This document shows, one piece after another, positions 43,090 through 54,310 of a stretch of 64,000 nt of DNA; position 1 is the stretch's first letter; every line of letters begins with the position of its first letter. Position numbers and translations under genes: made by a program. Below the pieces are notes generated by a model that saw nothing but the letters and a program-made list of their open reading frames with translations, was not told the origin of the DNA and did no database searches. The DNA comes from Podaxis mareebaensis (Eukaryota; Basidiomycota; Agaricomycetes; Agaricales; Agaricaceae), in assembly GCA_018524725.1 (NCBI GenBank), contig JAEUWP010000525.1, positions 62,001 to 126,000 of the forward strand. Direction: 5' to 3'.

Positions 43090-44643
43090 ATAGGTACCAA
43101 CTTGCAAGTTTGCATTATGCTTGATTGTGTACAGTGAACACGGGAATAAACAACATGAATGAATAAAAAGGTTGAGATCGGACGTTAGATGCCGAGAACC
43201 TGGTGGGCACGGTATTGTATGCACCTGATACTCCCGTCGGACTCATGTGTTCTTGCAACTGATGAAGCGAACTCCTTCCAGTGTCGGCCGAAGCTACGTA
43301 TGTAACAGATCCCGGACTGAGGGGTTCGATTTAGAGCATACTTTCCGCGATCTCGGGCAGATATACATATTTTCAGCGCCGCCTATGCTCCTACGTGGGT
43401 TCTCTTTTAAATTGCCTTGTCCAGCTTTGGCTTGATATCAAAAGGGCAAACACCCGGCTGGGTCACTCCAACGGGCCTTTTCCTGGGGAAAGACTTATGA
43501 CAGAGTCACGTTCCCCCGAACATCGTTCTGCCAATCATGCGGCCTATCTGAAACGAAAGCGCTCACATGCTCCCCGTATAGGGATTTCGGCGCGATCAGA
43601 GTTGGTGCATTCCTTTGAGTTACAGCCTCAGCGTCACTGGAAGGCTCTCAGAGTAGTCCTAATTTCCACTCTCGGGTGGCTCAACACCTGTCATGCCATC
43701 TCCCCGTCACTTTACGGGGCCATTACTAGTCGCCCCAGCCATTTCGAGTTATACGCTGAACGTTCCCCGGATATCCATATCCATCCTAACCGTCGTCAAT
43801 CTTCCTCACATAGGATATTCCCAGCACATATCGGATTCAGCCCTTTTCGTAACGAGTGCCCCATGGTCTTCTTCACCATCGCATTGAATAGCCACCTACA
43901 TGCCCTCCCGGGTCTAGGCAAACTTTAAATGTGCACCACTGCCTGTAAAGTTGGGGCCCGTCTGCCTGGTTTCTTCGGCCAGCAACAGAATACGATTCGC
44001 AGGCTTCTGATTCTCCATTTTATGAGCCAGCAACCTCGCCACCTAACTCTTTTTTTGAATCAACAATTTATTACAACCTAACTCATTTCGAAAATGTTCT
44101 GTGTAGCTACGTGTGACGACCTATTTGCTCAAACAACATACTGGGTACTGTGCATCAAAAAAAAAAAAAAAAAAGCAAAGACCACCAGTGACTCAGTCCG
44201 GCATCGGATCGTCAGTCTCCTGGATTTCGTTTCCATTTTGATGGGTGTTGTTTGAGAACCCCGCCCTCGGTCGGTGACTTGATTGACATGTGGGCTTCCA
44301 ACGTCATATGCTTAATCGGTCTGGTGCACTGATGCATGTCAGTTAAAATTCACAACATTCCCTTATGGAAGTATTGCACCACTCATGAAGGGCACGGGGG
44401 ACCCGCATCGTCTCTCGTTTAGCAACCGGTTACAAGAAGTAGCATTGACAGGGCAGGTTGGACATAAACCTCTCAGTCCCTGTGGCGGTCGTCGTGAACT
44501 AGACAGCATTCCTTGGTCTATCATCAACAAAAGCGAGAGCGATATCGTTGCTTTGGGAATAGTTACAACTATATTATTACATGACATCCAATTCGGAACC
44601 AAAGGTGCATTAATCATCGGAATCACAGAACGTATGTATGCCG
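43090..44643. other. Intergenic stretch with an unassigned open frame and an A18 tract
   Basis: An intronless plus-strand frame from the ATG at 43497 to 43928 (144 codons) reads AAYLKRKRSHAPRIGIS and LRVVLISTLGWLNTCHAIS but matches no family I know. About 230 bp later there is a run of 18 A (44157..44174). I do not call a gene here. Confidence 0.35.
44157..44174 (+). repeat. Poly-A tract, 18 nt
   Basis: A pure run of 18 A, the longest homopolymer seen in the window. It could be a simple mononucleotide repeat or the tail of an old retrocopy on the plus strand. Confidence 0.9.
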
Positions 44644-46968
44644 TCAAGGAACATAACGAAACTCCGGTGCCTAGGAAAGAGTAGCATTGAGCACTGCCGC
44701 CAAGTCAGAGCAGAAACAGATGTACAAACTTTGTCTGCCAACTCCAGGGTGTTAATCTTCGTACCAGGTTTGGGCTTGCCGTAGAGTCTGTCTCTACGGG
44801 CGTTATCCCAGCGGTAGGATATCTGAGCGATAGGTTCAGCCGCTGATAATGTGGCCCGAAGGAGGGACTTACTGTGAGGATGATAGAACAAATGGCCCCG
44901 AGGAATTCAAGGGCACAGAGGACTATTATAAAGTGTCAGTGTCGTGTGTTGCTGAGTAAATGTTTGGCCACTACGTACTCGCAAAGCCTTTACTGTTTGT
45001 GTGAGAAATATGTCGGTCAAGTGTTCTGAGGTCGTGCAAGAAATACCTTACATATAACGCGGACTTTCGGCAGTGGGGAAAATATGGGATCCCAAGACAC
45101 TTCCGCACTGGCCAATAGCCATGAACATAGGAATACCAGTCGCCTTCTTCGTCTCAGATCCCAAGTTGTGAGCGTCTATCGGGGCCGGATAAGCCGGCTG
45201 TCGATTACTTCGACATCAAGCAATACTCACACCATGCAATGATGATTCCAATTGTAGTATATGTTCCACCTACGATGCAGAAGGTCGCAAAGTAGCGGGC
45301 GCGGAGGTTTAGTGTTACGAGCATCAACCTATACGGATTTGTCAGCTGATAAATTGCAAATATGTCACGCGAAGAACGTACAGGTATCCGATGCCTCCGA
45401 TCGACGCCGAGATTGCCATGAAAATGCCGCGGCTTTGGAGACGATCTGAAGCCTTGCAAAATGAAACCAATAAAACGGCGGCGCAAGCATATGGGGGAAC
45501 CGTGAGTAGTTGCGCACGGGCACTATCTAGACCAATGTCAATGCACGTAAGTTAGGCTGAAGAAGATAGGATACGAACTGTAGCCAAGGGTCTTGATGAT
45601 AGTGGGCAGGAATGCGGAGATGGATGCCAGGGCGCAATTGAGCCCAAAATAGATCACTCCGCCGGTGTAAATCTGGATAGATATGAATCAACAAGAATGC
45701 TCCATCACGACTGAAATAGTAAATCCGCATACCCTCCAATCCCGTATTGCCATCCATATATGCGCTAGGGCGATAGTCAATCTCCTCATCCCACATGCAT
45801 CAGGATCGGCGTTCTCACCTTTGTTGACTGTGGCGCCTGTATCACCGCTTGAATCCCTGTTCATGCGCTCGAGAGCAATCCTTCTCTCCCGTTCATTAAA
45901 GAAGGTCGTAGACTCGGGCCGATTGGGCAGGAGGAACATCGTGACGATGCCGAGCAGCACTGGCGGGATGCCCTAAAAGGTCACCATCAGTCAGCCATAC
46001 GTATCCAGGCAAATTAGTAGTTGATAGCATACCTCAATGATGAAGAGAAGCCTCCAACTATGCACCTGGGCGTGAATGTGTTGGGTACCGAAAGCAATCA
46101 GGCCACCAAAGGCCCCGGCGACCGCGGCGAAACCAAACCAGTACGCCATCTATCCCATATCATGATCAGCATAATGGTCACGAAGCACAATATATGATAT
46201 TTCCTACCCGGAGGCCCATTTCTTGCTTTGTATAGAAGAACGCTGTCAGGAGCCACAATAAATCAACGGTCAATACAATATGTTGCTGTTCAACTCACAA
46301 AAGTAAAGGGGGATAGCGGGGCCGAACCCGGCTTCAAAGAAGCCCAAGGATACACGAGTGACCATCATCCCAGCAAAGTTGAAGGCGGTTGCCTGAGAAT
46401 ATGCTGTAACCTTGACTCAAATAAGGGACCATACGCGCTCACCATCAAGGTAGAGGACACTCCCCAGCCTATAGCTGAACCCGCCATCCACATACGTGGC
46501 GGGAAAAGTTTTGAGATGACGGTGGCGGGAATTTGGAAGATGATCTGTAGGAATGGGTGCATGAGCTCGTGCTGATGCAATGGAAGGAGTCGATGGGAGC
46601 ACACTGACATATGATATGAAGAATATTGCGCTAACCCAGTCGTACAACTCGCCAGTCGGGTCACCACCCAAGGCGTCTTCGGTGAGTCCCTGAAGCTTTG
46701 CATTACCGAGGTTCGAGCGGTCAAGATCTGGATGGCTTGGTCAACATCCTGATCGCCGTTAAAATATCGAGGGAGACTCACAAGCAAACAGGTAGAGCAG
46801 ACAGGCAAGGGGTAAAATCCGCCCATCCAGCTTCCGTACCAAGGCCTTCTCTTCTGCTGCGCGGTCTGGATCGACAGGGGTTGGTGAGACGTGTCCTTCC
46901 TCGGACGATATGTCCTCGATCTTTTCATCAGGAGTTGGCGTCAGCGGTTGCTTTTTGTCTGAAGACAT
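44644..46968 (-). CDS. MFS transporter, anion:cation symporter (ACS/Dal5-Tna1-like) family
   Basis: The start at 46968 (MSSDKKQPLTPTPDEK) is followed by an acidic cytosolic tail and then RKLDGRILPLACLLYLFA joined to YLDRSNLGNAKLQGL. This D.R.L..L.LLYL...LDR.NLGNA pattern is the hallmark of ACS permeases for nicotinate, allantoate and similar anions. Further exons give FISYV, IIFQIPATVISKLFPPR, NFAGMMVTRVSLGFFEAGF, YTKQEMGLRMAYWFGF, GIPPVLLGIVTMFLLPNRPE, IYTGGVIYFGLNCALAS and YRWDNARRDRLYGKP. A last 8-residue piece (APEFRYVP) ends at 44644. About 12 membrane helices fit. ESP or DRP-type MFS loop residues were not examined one by one. It probably imports an organic anion with protons at the plasma membrane; the substrate is unknown. 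Nine or more short introns are present. Confidence 0.88.
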
Positions 46969-48134
46969 GATGTAGAGGCTGTAGCTCAAAGTCGCGCTAC
47001 AGAGGAAGCGAAAAGGCCTGTCCAAAAGTCCGCAAATCGCGACCCTATTTATCTCGCTCCTCTTTAACGTCACGACTCACCAGCGTATACGGTATCCCTG
47101 GTTCCTTGTCCCCAATTAGAATGCGGTATATCCTTGTGATCATGGTGTTGAAATAATGACAGAAATATCAAAGATTGGTGCGGGGTATTAGGTGTCCATC
47201 CAACGAGTGGTGGTTGCGCCGAACTCAGATTGAGATCCGGCTAAGATGCAAAGAAGCCGACGACACATCCCCTTTCATACCAGGCCACGTCGGCCGAAGG
47301 ACCTGGTGGGAATTCTTCTCTGCTCCCTTAACACGCGTGGGTACGACGACCAACAGTAATAGCCTACTCGAAGCCCGACTGCAGGCCCTCATCACCAGTT
47401 ATGTAGCTACCCCGCGATTCATGGAATAACCCTCCGCCTCTTCGAATCTTTGCCTCCGTGGGTTGCAATATGTTCGTCGGAAATTCGAAGAAACTCCCCG
47501 TCTATTTTTAGACGCCCTTTAACACGCATCGGCTGACACAAACGTCTTAGGGCCATCGCATCATTCCGGTCTTTGCACAACTCAAACAGCACGCCAAGCC
47601 TATTGCAGATCTACCCAATACCCCAAAGCCCCAGGCGATTGCGGGGAAATTGTCGACAATGTAATCGTGTCTAAATTTCAGGGGCAGTGGAGCATCGAGC
47701 AAATTCAGACGAATCCACATGAACAGAAGCCTAGAGGCCGATGATCTCCAGGTATCATGTGAAAAGAAGAAGATCACGCATCTTGCATTTTATTGAACCT
47801 GATGTCAATAATCTTGAAGGCCGACACTCGTGAGGAGCGTACGCGAGTTGCTAAGAAATGAGAACTGCAGCTTTACTGGTCCAAGTTGCTTTTTTGCGAC
47901 ATTTCTATAGGCTAACCGACATTCAGCTGAAGTCAAACAAAGCTCATCAGGTACGTACACTTATCAATGTTCCCAACATGACCGGCATTAGGATGATACT
48001 ATAAAGCCTTTAATTAAAGGCGAATAATATCTCAACCCTATCTCCTTCTTCACCTCACGAACATCCCGGGTCCATCTTCAGCACATGCCTCTCATCTTCG
48101 AAGACTTCATCTGCCATCTCCCATCTCTTCGCAG
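46969..48134. other. Upstream region of the MFS gene, otherwise empty
   Basis: It holds the MFS promoter. A TATA-like ctataaag at about 48001 followed by a pyrimidine run (ccctatctccttcttcacctcacg) suggests a plus-strand start of transcription toward the doubtful gene at 48135. No other feature was seen. Confidence 0.35.
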
Positions 48135-48406
48135 TTGAAAGACATGAGAAGGAGAAGAATAGCACCCAATTCTATTCCTTAAGCGAGGAGCACAACGCTG
48201 GTCATCTGACAACCTATGCCGAGGTTGAAAACACGTCAGACCTCCACACTATCACTTCAGCCACCGATTTCGGAGGCTTGAAAGTCACCTCTGCGTATAT
48301 GCACCTAACATGTAAGTCCTGTTTCACAGAGAACGTCCAATAATTCGGCCGATGTGCCTTTTGGGGATTTAAGGGTGAATGTTTAGATGTCGTCGGAGTT
48401 GCTTGA
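48135..48406 (+). CDS. Doubtful small gene, two exons, start not found
   Basis: An open stretch (48135..48311) reads VERHEKEKNSTQFYSL, SEEHNAGHLTTYAEVENTS and DFGGLKVTSAYMHL. It ends at a perfect GTAAGT donor. Skipping to a TTTAG acceptor at 48386 gives YVVGVA and a stop at 48404..48406. The stretch starts after a CGCAG acceptor-like word, and a TATA-like box and pyrimidine patch lie 100-130 bp upstream. However, the ATG at 48085 does not join in frame. I do not recognise the protein. It may be the end of a small lineage-specific gene, or a broken one. Confidence 0.3.
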
Positions 48407-51057
48407 TGTGCTTGATGTGAAGGCGCCGCGCTTGCGCCTAATCAGGATGATAACGGATATGTTTACGACATTGGGCATATTGTGGTATTTGTGTGGCCCA
48501 GTATAACCAGTGACCAGCTGCCACTCCACCACATAGTGTGCCTTTGGGTTCGCGAAGACGTGCCAAGAACAGAAAACATGTTTCGCTCTCCGGACAGGGA
48601 CCCCAAGAAGATATTTATTGTACCCCGTCGTATCGTAACATGATGCGTCTGGTGCTTGGCTCACCACCTAAAAACCATCGGCCGTTGGAGGACACTTACA
48701 AAACCCTCTTCCAATCATCTACTCCCTGGAACGCCACGGCCCAAAGGTAGACATTCACAAGTCGGACAGCTTCACCCGAAACTTCATCTTGCTCAATCAC
48801 AACAACTGTGTATCAGTCTGAAAATATAAAAACTGCGGAAGCTGACCTTGACAGAAACATAATACTCACGCCGAAAAGGTAAAAGTAAACTGCGTGTATG
48901 GCAATTCAGATGAAAAAGGGGTCCCATGTACACCGGAGGATTAGAGAACGACTTGGACCATCAACATGTCGCGACACATCTTTTCTACTCGGTGATGTGC
49001 GTGGATTGATGAAACAGTACCTATATCTGTCTGTTTTGTGAACCAGACGCGAGTAGTTAACGTTATCTTTGTTGCTCGATTCCGCTCCAAAAAATACTTA
49101 TGTCGAAAATAAACCAGCTGGTTAGTATTCCCTTCTGATCCATCAACGATGAAATCTAAAATTTCTTGCCTGGAGTCTACTTTCGTGAGATCGGTTCCCA
49201 GAGACCATTGAGCAACGCACGGAGGGTCTCATTATTCGCAGGCTATCATTTAGGGTTCCGCGGTGAGTGTAATATTTTCGGTACAATGACTTCAAGACTC
49301 CACCGATGATGTTCAACGAAGCGGTATGGTCGGCCCTAAGCCTCGTAAAATTAGGCCCTCATGCAAAAAATTTTCCGTGCACACTGTAAGAACGGTTTAA
49401 AAGAAACATCCTCAGTGATGATTAACACCGACCCGTTCTTCCGATCGGTCAAATAACTCCCCTCGGAGCTAAGGTTCAGTATTCATGAGGTGAGCGTTTA
49501 AATAAACACGATAATTGATCGGAAAACAATAGGATGCCGAACAGGCAGGGAAACACCCGCAAGTGACTGCGATCCGATAGCCAAGGGTACACAAAAATAT
49601 AACCGTTGGCTGACAACGTGACCAGGCTCCTTGATTTGGTGGGACAGCGGACATCACAGCAGAAAAACCGAAATACAGGAAATGCGAACCGAAATGCATC
49701 GTCTGCCGGACGGCGAGCGGTGACTTGGTAGTGACAGACCTTCAAACCCTTTATTTTGTTGCCAGGGTGATCTAACAAAACCAGGATCAGAATTTCGGGT
49801 GTAATGGGTTAGAAGCGCTTTCTCAACTATTCGGGGCTATGACATGGCCCTAACGCTTGCGAGTTGTTGAACCACACTAAACCCCCTGCCTCCCCTTCAC
49901 TGGCGTGGTACCTGATCTGCGCATTTCGGCCGAATAACAGTTCACCTAAGACCAGTAAACTCCACATTGTTGTCTTCTCGTTGCATCTCTGGCGACGTCT
50001 CCGTAGGGAGAACAACGAAGAGTAGATGAAGTACCAAGAAATATCCGAGCAAAACGAGTAGAAGAATCACCCATTGTCGAGATTATCGCGAAGCAAGGTT
50101 AGGAAGGCCAGACCTCCGCCAGTGTATGCGTATCTGTTGCCCAATTTGATGCAATATCGTGGGCTGGAACATCCAGAAAAGGTATTGCGCTGAGTGAAAC
50201 CCAATTCTTGTGTGTGGAGTCGGGTAAAACAGGGGAATATGAGAAGGTGAGAGACGTCCAGGGTCTTGGCTAGGAACCATAGGAAGTTGCTCAGTACGAA
50301 ACCCTAGGTATAAACGATCTCAGTAGTGAGCGGGTGTGATGGGAAGGTAAAAATAGTATCTCGAAAATATTCGTGCGCAGCAAAGAAGGCGACCTGGGAC
50401 GGATTCTTTGGAAGGTGTTGGGGTAATTGCAGGTGTTCAGCCATGCATTTGCGCGCCGCAATGGTCGGCTGACATTAGTACGACGAGGACATGACACCGG
50501 TGACAAATGCACGAGATCAGGGAGTAGAGTCATCGACTTCGGACAATCCGAGACACCACGCGGTTTCAATTTAGCCGAGAGTAGGTCACGTCAGACGAGT
50601 TATGAAGAGAAGGTGTGGTGATGATTGAGGAACGTAGTGAACAACCCCATAATGACCGGATCTCCATGACTTTCGCAGCATAATTAGCAGCAGGTGAAGA
50701 TCGCAAAGGGTTAGGCCCGGCGTTTCCATCTTCGAGATTTATACGTCGTGCCGCGAGAAGAGGCTTCTCTCGCTCTGAAGGAAATCGTACCGATGCACCT
50801 GCCGCAGGCCGTTGACGTAGAGGACGAGGTAATGTGCACGCTGGGCGTGCGAGCTATAGTTTGTGATGCCCACTCGAGACTGACGGCATATTGTGGTAGA
50901 GTAAATGTAAAATTAGCCTTTCGTCCGAGGAGATGATGAAATGTGAGGAGATGACCAGGTGAAGGCCGCTGATATGGGGATTACAAAATGAATAAGTTGG
51001 AGAAGGGGAGCCCAAAGGCAGGCCCACATGGGCGACATTGATGTTGAACGAATAAGA
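48407..51057. other. Gene-poor stretch
   Basis: More than 2.6 kb without any frame that shows a domain, a credible splice pattern or homology to neighbours. The longest frames are about 100 codons on the minus strand (49476..49778) and look random. It may hold old, unrecognisable mobile DNA or non-coding transcripts. Confidence 0.4.
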
Positions 51058-51607
51058 TGGAGCGCGCGGGAGATCAAAAAAGGAAGCGTATGGAGGGTTG
51101 GTCCACGATAGGGAGAATAAGGCAAGGTCAAGACGGTGGTGACCGTGAGGAAAATCTTGAAGGAAGGTTTTGGAAAGAATTCGATGTTCAGTCGCTAGTC
51201 GATGCGGTAGGTTCGAGGGTGTCCAACAATGTGTTGTTTGGGAACCAACAAGAGTTAAGATTGTCTCGGGGGTGAGCGGCAGTATTCGCTAGTAGCTGCT
51301 ACTAGCTTCGGTACTTACAGCTAGCGCGAGTTGTGGGGCGTGCGGGAAGATCGAAATCGGAAGTGCATGAGGGATCATCGGAGGTTGTGGTTTACGACGG
51401 GGCGAATAGGCCAGGACGGTTGGGCGGCTGTGAGGGAGCCATTGAAGGAAAATATGAAAAGAACTCGATTTCCGGTCGCTAACCGACGCGGCGGTTCGGG
51501 ATGTCCAAAAGCAGGTCGAGATCAGGAGAAAATGTGTCGGAGGTGAACAATAAAGCATTCGCTAGTTGCAGCCACCAGCCTGGGTGCTTACCGCTAGCGA
51601 TAGTTAA
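51058..51607. repeat. Diverged tandem duplication, two units of about 277 bp
   Basis: Unit 1 (about 51058..51334) and unit 2 (about 51335..51607) share ordered blocks: gatcaaaaaaggaagcgtatg versus gatcgaaatcggaagtgcatg, cagtcgctagtcgatgcgg versus ccggtcgctaaccgacgcgg, gggtgtccaa versus gggatgtccaa, and attcgctagtagctgctacta versus attcgctagttgcagccacca, both ending at agctagcg or cgctagcg. The offsets between blocks are 274-284 bp. Each unit carries a partial plus-strand open frame rich in Arg/Gly (72 and 71 codons), but no known protein. Confidence 0.7.
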
Positions 51608-51969
51608 AGATACACCGTGGTTTCAAGATGTTCAAAATTGTTTGGTGGCATCGTGGAGAAGCCGTTCTCAGGCACGACATAAGGTTCGAAAACAATCTCC
51701 ACAACAGAATCCTTCCGCCTTCCTTTATCGGGTTGTCACCCTAATCCATCGATCCAGGATACACAGGGATACACTCCACTACTTAATAGATTTAAGGTCG
51801 CCCCGGGTTGTCTCAGCCACTCTATCCCAATGAAACAAAACAATAATGTACCGCTTCGAGCGCCATTGGGATTTCGCTATCTGGGATATGGATAAGATTG
51901 TGGTTGTCTTTGATAGAATAGTTATAGCGTAGTTCTTGGCGTTGGATTGCTCAAGGGAGGATATGTGGT

Positions 51970-52125
51970 GCAGTCGACTCTGTCATACTCCATAGCGCTT
52001 TGTCCCATGTTCGGGTTATAACAAAGTATGGATTATAAGGGAGCATTAAAGCATAACCAAGTCAACCTGATCCCCAGCGAGAGCTATGGGTTATGACAGG
52101 TATGGATTATGACGGAGTTGACTGT
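51970..52125. mobile_element. MITE-like element with terminal inverted repeats
   Basis: The left end gcagtcgactctgtcatactc and the right end, read in reverse (acagtcaactccgtcataatc), match over about 24 bp with four or so changes. The element is about 156 bp and has no coding capacity. Just inside, gggttataacaaagtatgg and gggttatgacaggtatgg form a direct repeat, so the right end seems doubled. A TA follows the right end and a TG precedes the left, which fits a worn TA duplication of the Tc1/mariner or pogo type. Confidence 0.6.
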
Positions 52126-52868
52126 ATCATCGTCACGGATGACGAGATGAATGGCCGTAAATTCAGGCTTGTTGGTCGTGGTAGCGTCGAAACCTCTGAG
52201 CGGCTGGCCCCGAATCCCAGCTACAGTCCACATGATACTCCGCTGAACGTCTCACAGTAGCGGTACCAATGCTCTGAACGGTAGCGCTTCCCACCTTGCG
52301 CCAATTTCACAAATCCACGTCTTATTAGTGGAGTGTTCCTCAAAAGGTCACGTCCTGGTCCATTACATCAGCAGGTCCTTATCACGTGGAGTAATCAATT
52401 GAAACCGAATTTTTTCAGGGCGTCTGAGAATTCAAAATGACCTGATTCTTCTGTTCTCAAACGTTTTTGACGCGAATACCGACCACTAACGTATTTAAAG
52501 TCGGCCCACACTCATTTCACTCCTCCCCCTTCTCCTCCACCTCCACCTCCCGTCTTGTCCTTGCCCCAGTCATACGTTCTACCCTCCCCTTCCTCGTACT
52601 TCTACTTAATACTATTTGTTTCGAGGTGAGTTTTTGTGTTGGTTTGTGTTTGATTTTGCCTATGGGGTTTGGTGTGTTTTTGGGTGGAGTCCATGATGAA
52701 AACTTTAGTCTGCAAAACTCTTTAATGACGGGTTCTTCGACCCGATGAGTTTGGTTTTCCTGTAAGGGAGCCATTCAAGTCTCTGACCTCTTCCTCCCTT
52801 GTTCGACGTTTACCTCAATGCTTCCCATTTACCCGTCGGGTTCAGGAATTAACCATCTCTCTTTAGAA
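52126..52868. promoter_or_regulatory. Upstream region and 5' UTR intron of ERG6
   Basis: A pyrimidine-rich stretch (cactcctcccccttctcctcc) at about 52514 suggests the transcription start. A 5' UTR intron probably ends at the TCTCTTTAG just before the start codon at 52869. The ATG at 52818 is in frame but lies inside that intron. Confidence 0.45.
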
Positions 52869-54151
52869 ATGACCACTCGTGCCGATGGCCGTGTCGATAA
52901 CCGCATTGAGAACTATACCAAGTTCTGGAAGGAGGATCCTAATGCCGAGGAGAACCAGGACAACAAGAAGAGGTTGAACAACTATACCGAAGTCGTTAAC
53001 GGTCAGCATCCACCCTCCTTCAGAATTGAGAATCCAAACTTACATTCAGCTTCCAGGTTACTATGATGGTGCAACTGAGCTTTATGAATACGGTTGGAGC
53101 CAGTCATTCCACTTTTCCCGTTTCTACAAGGGCGAGGCCTTCCTTGCCTCTTTGGCTCGTCATGAGCACTACCTCGCTTCGCAGATGGGCCTGCGCCCTG
53201 GTATGAGGGTTCTTGATGTTGGTTGTGGTGTCGGTGGCCCTGCAAGGCAAATTGCCATGTTCTCGGATGTGAACATTATTGGCTTGAACAACAATGAGTT
53301 CCAGATTGGTCGTGCGAGGAAGTATACCAAGAAGATGGGTTTGGAAAACCAAGTGCAATTTGTCAAGGGTGATTTTATGAAGCTTTCGGAGCAGTTTGGT
53401 GAGGGTTACTTCGACGCAGGTGAGATTTTTTTTTCTCCTTCTCTCTCTTTCTCTCTTCCGAGTCCAATTGCACGAGGCTGAAGAGTATGGTTTTAGTTTA
53501 TGCCATTGAGGCTACTGTACACGCGCCGACGTGGGAAGGTGTCTACGGCGAGATTTTCAAGGTTCTCAAACCTGGAGGTGTTGTACGTTTTTCACGCGTC
53601 ACTATTCGGGATTCAATTTCTTGACGTGGAAAAATTAGTTCGGTGTGTACGAATGGTGTATGACTGACGACTGGGACCCCTCCATTCCTGAGCACAAGGC
53701 TCTTGCGCACCAGATTGAATTGGGCAACGGGATTCCCGAAATGCGGCCACTTCGCATGGCTCGCGAGGCTTTGAAGACGGTTGGCTTTGAAATTGAGCAT
53801 GAGGAGGATCTCGCTGATCGCCCCGACCCGATTCCTTGGTACTACCCCTTGGAAGGTGACATCTGGAAGGCGCAGACGTTCTGGGATTACATCACTGTAT
53901 GGCGAATGAGCTGGAGTGGCAAGTTGGTTAGCCACAATGCCATTCGGCTGATGGAATGGATTGGTCTGTTGCCCAAGGGGACGTATGATGTTAGTGAGTC
54001 GCTCAAGGTTGCGGCTGATGCGCTTGTAAAAGGTGGTCAGAGCAAGGTATGTGGGATCTCGCGCAGTGTAAAGACGAATCCGGGGGCTGATGTGTTTGTG
54101 CAGCTGTTCACTCCGATGTATCTCGTTGTTAGCCGGAAACCCAAGAACTGA
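52869..54151 (+). CDS. ERG6: Sterol 24-C-methyltransferase Erg6
   Basis: Exons 52869..53001, 53057..53419, 53497..53582, 53639..54046 and 54104..54151 join to 345 residues in frame. The start [20 protein letters not shown] and the block [19 protein letters not shown] are typical Erg6. The SAM-binding motif I is [15 protein letters not shown] (about residues 97-111). [17 protein letters not shown] and [10 protein letters not shown] follow, and the protein ends in [12 protein letters not shown]. The enzyme methylates C-24 of zymosterol or lanosterol-type sterols in ergosterol synthesis, on lipid droplets or ER. The last intron (54047..54103) is 57 nt without a stop, so retention would add 19 residues near the C-terminus. 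An acceptor at 52866 just before the ATG supports this start over the upstream ATG. Confidence 0.95.
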
Positions 54152-54310
54152 ATGGGCTTGGCGTGTTAGTATACCCAGATATGTTAATAGGACTAGATAT
54201 CAGGATTAATAGACAATGCATATTCCACGTGGGAAGAGGGAACCTCGGGTGAATCCGAGAGATTGTTGGTGTGTGTGTGATCCTGCCAGTGATCCTGGGC
54301 TCTGCACCAG

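Noticed and set aside
43497..43928. Plus-strand frame with a hydrophobic stretch (VVLISTLGWLN) that briefly recalled the first helix of an MFS protein
   Set aside because: No further MFS motifs follow in any frame, so a broken transporter could not be supported.
47547..47777. Minus-strand frame with DYIVDNFPAIAWGFGVLG, looked at as a possible oxidoreductase start
   Set aside because: The glycine pattern of a dinucleotide-binding fold is missing and nothing continues upstream or downstream.
52818..52868. Alternative in-frame start of ERG6 at 52818
   Set aside because: The segment ends in a TCTCTTTAG acceptor just before the ATG at 52869 and looks like a 5' UTR intron; Erg6 proteins start close to the TDGRV-type block.
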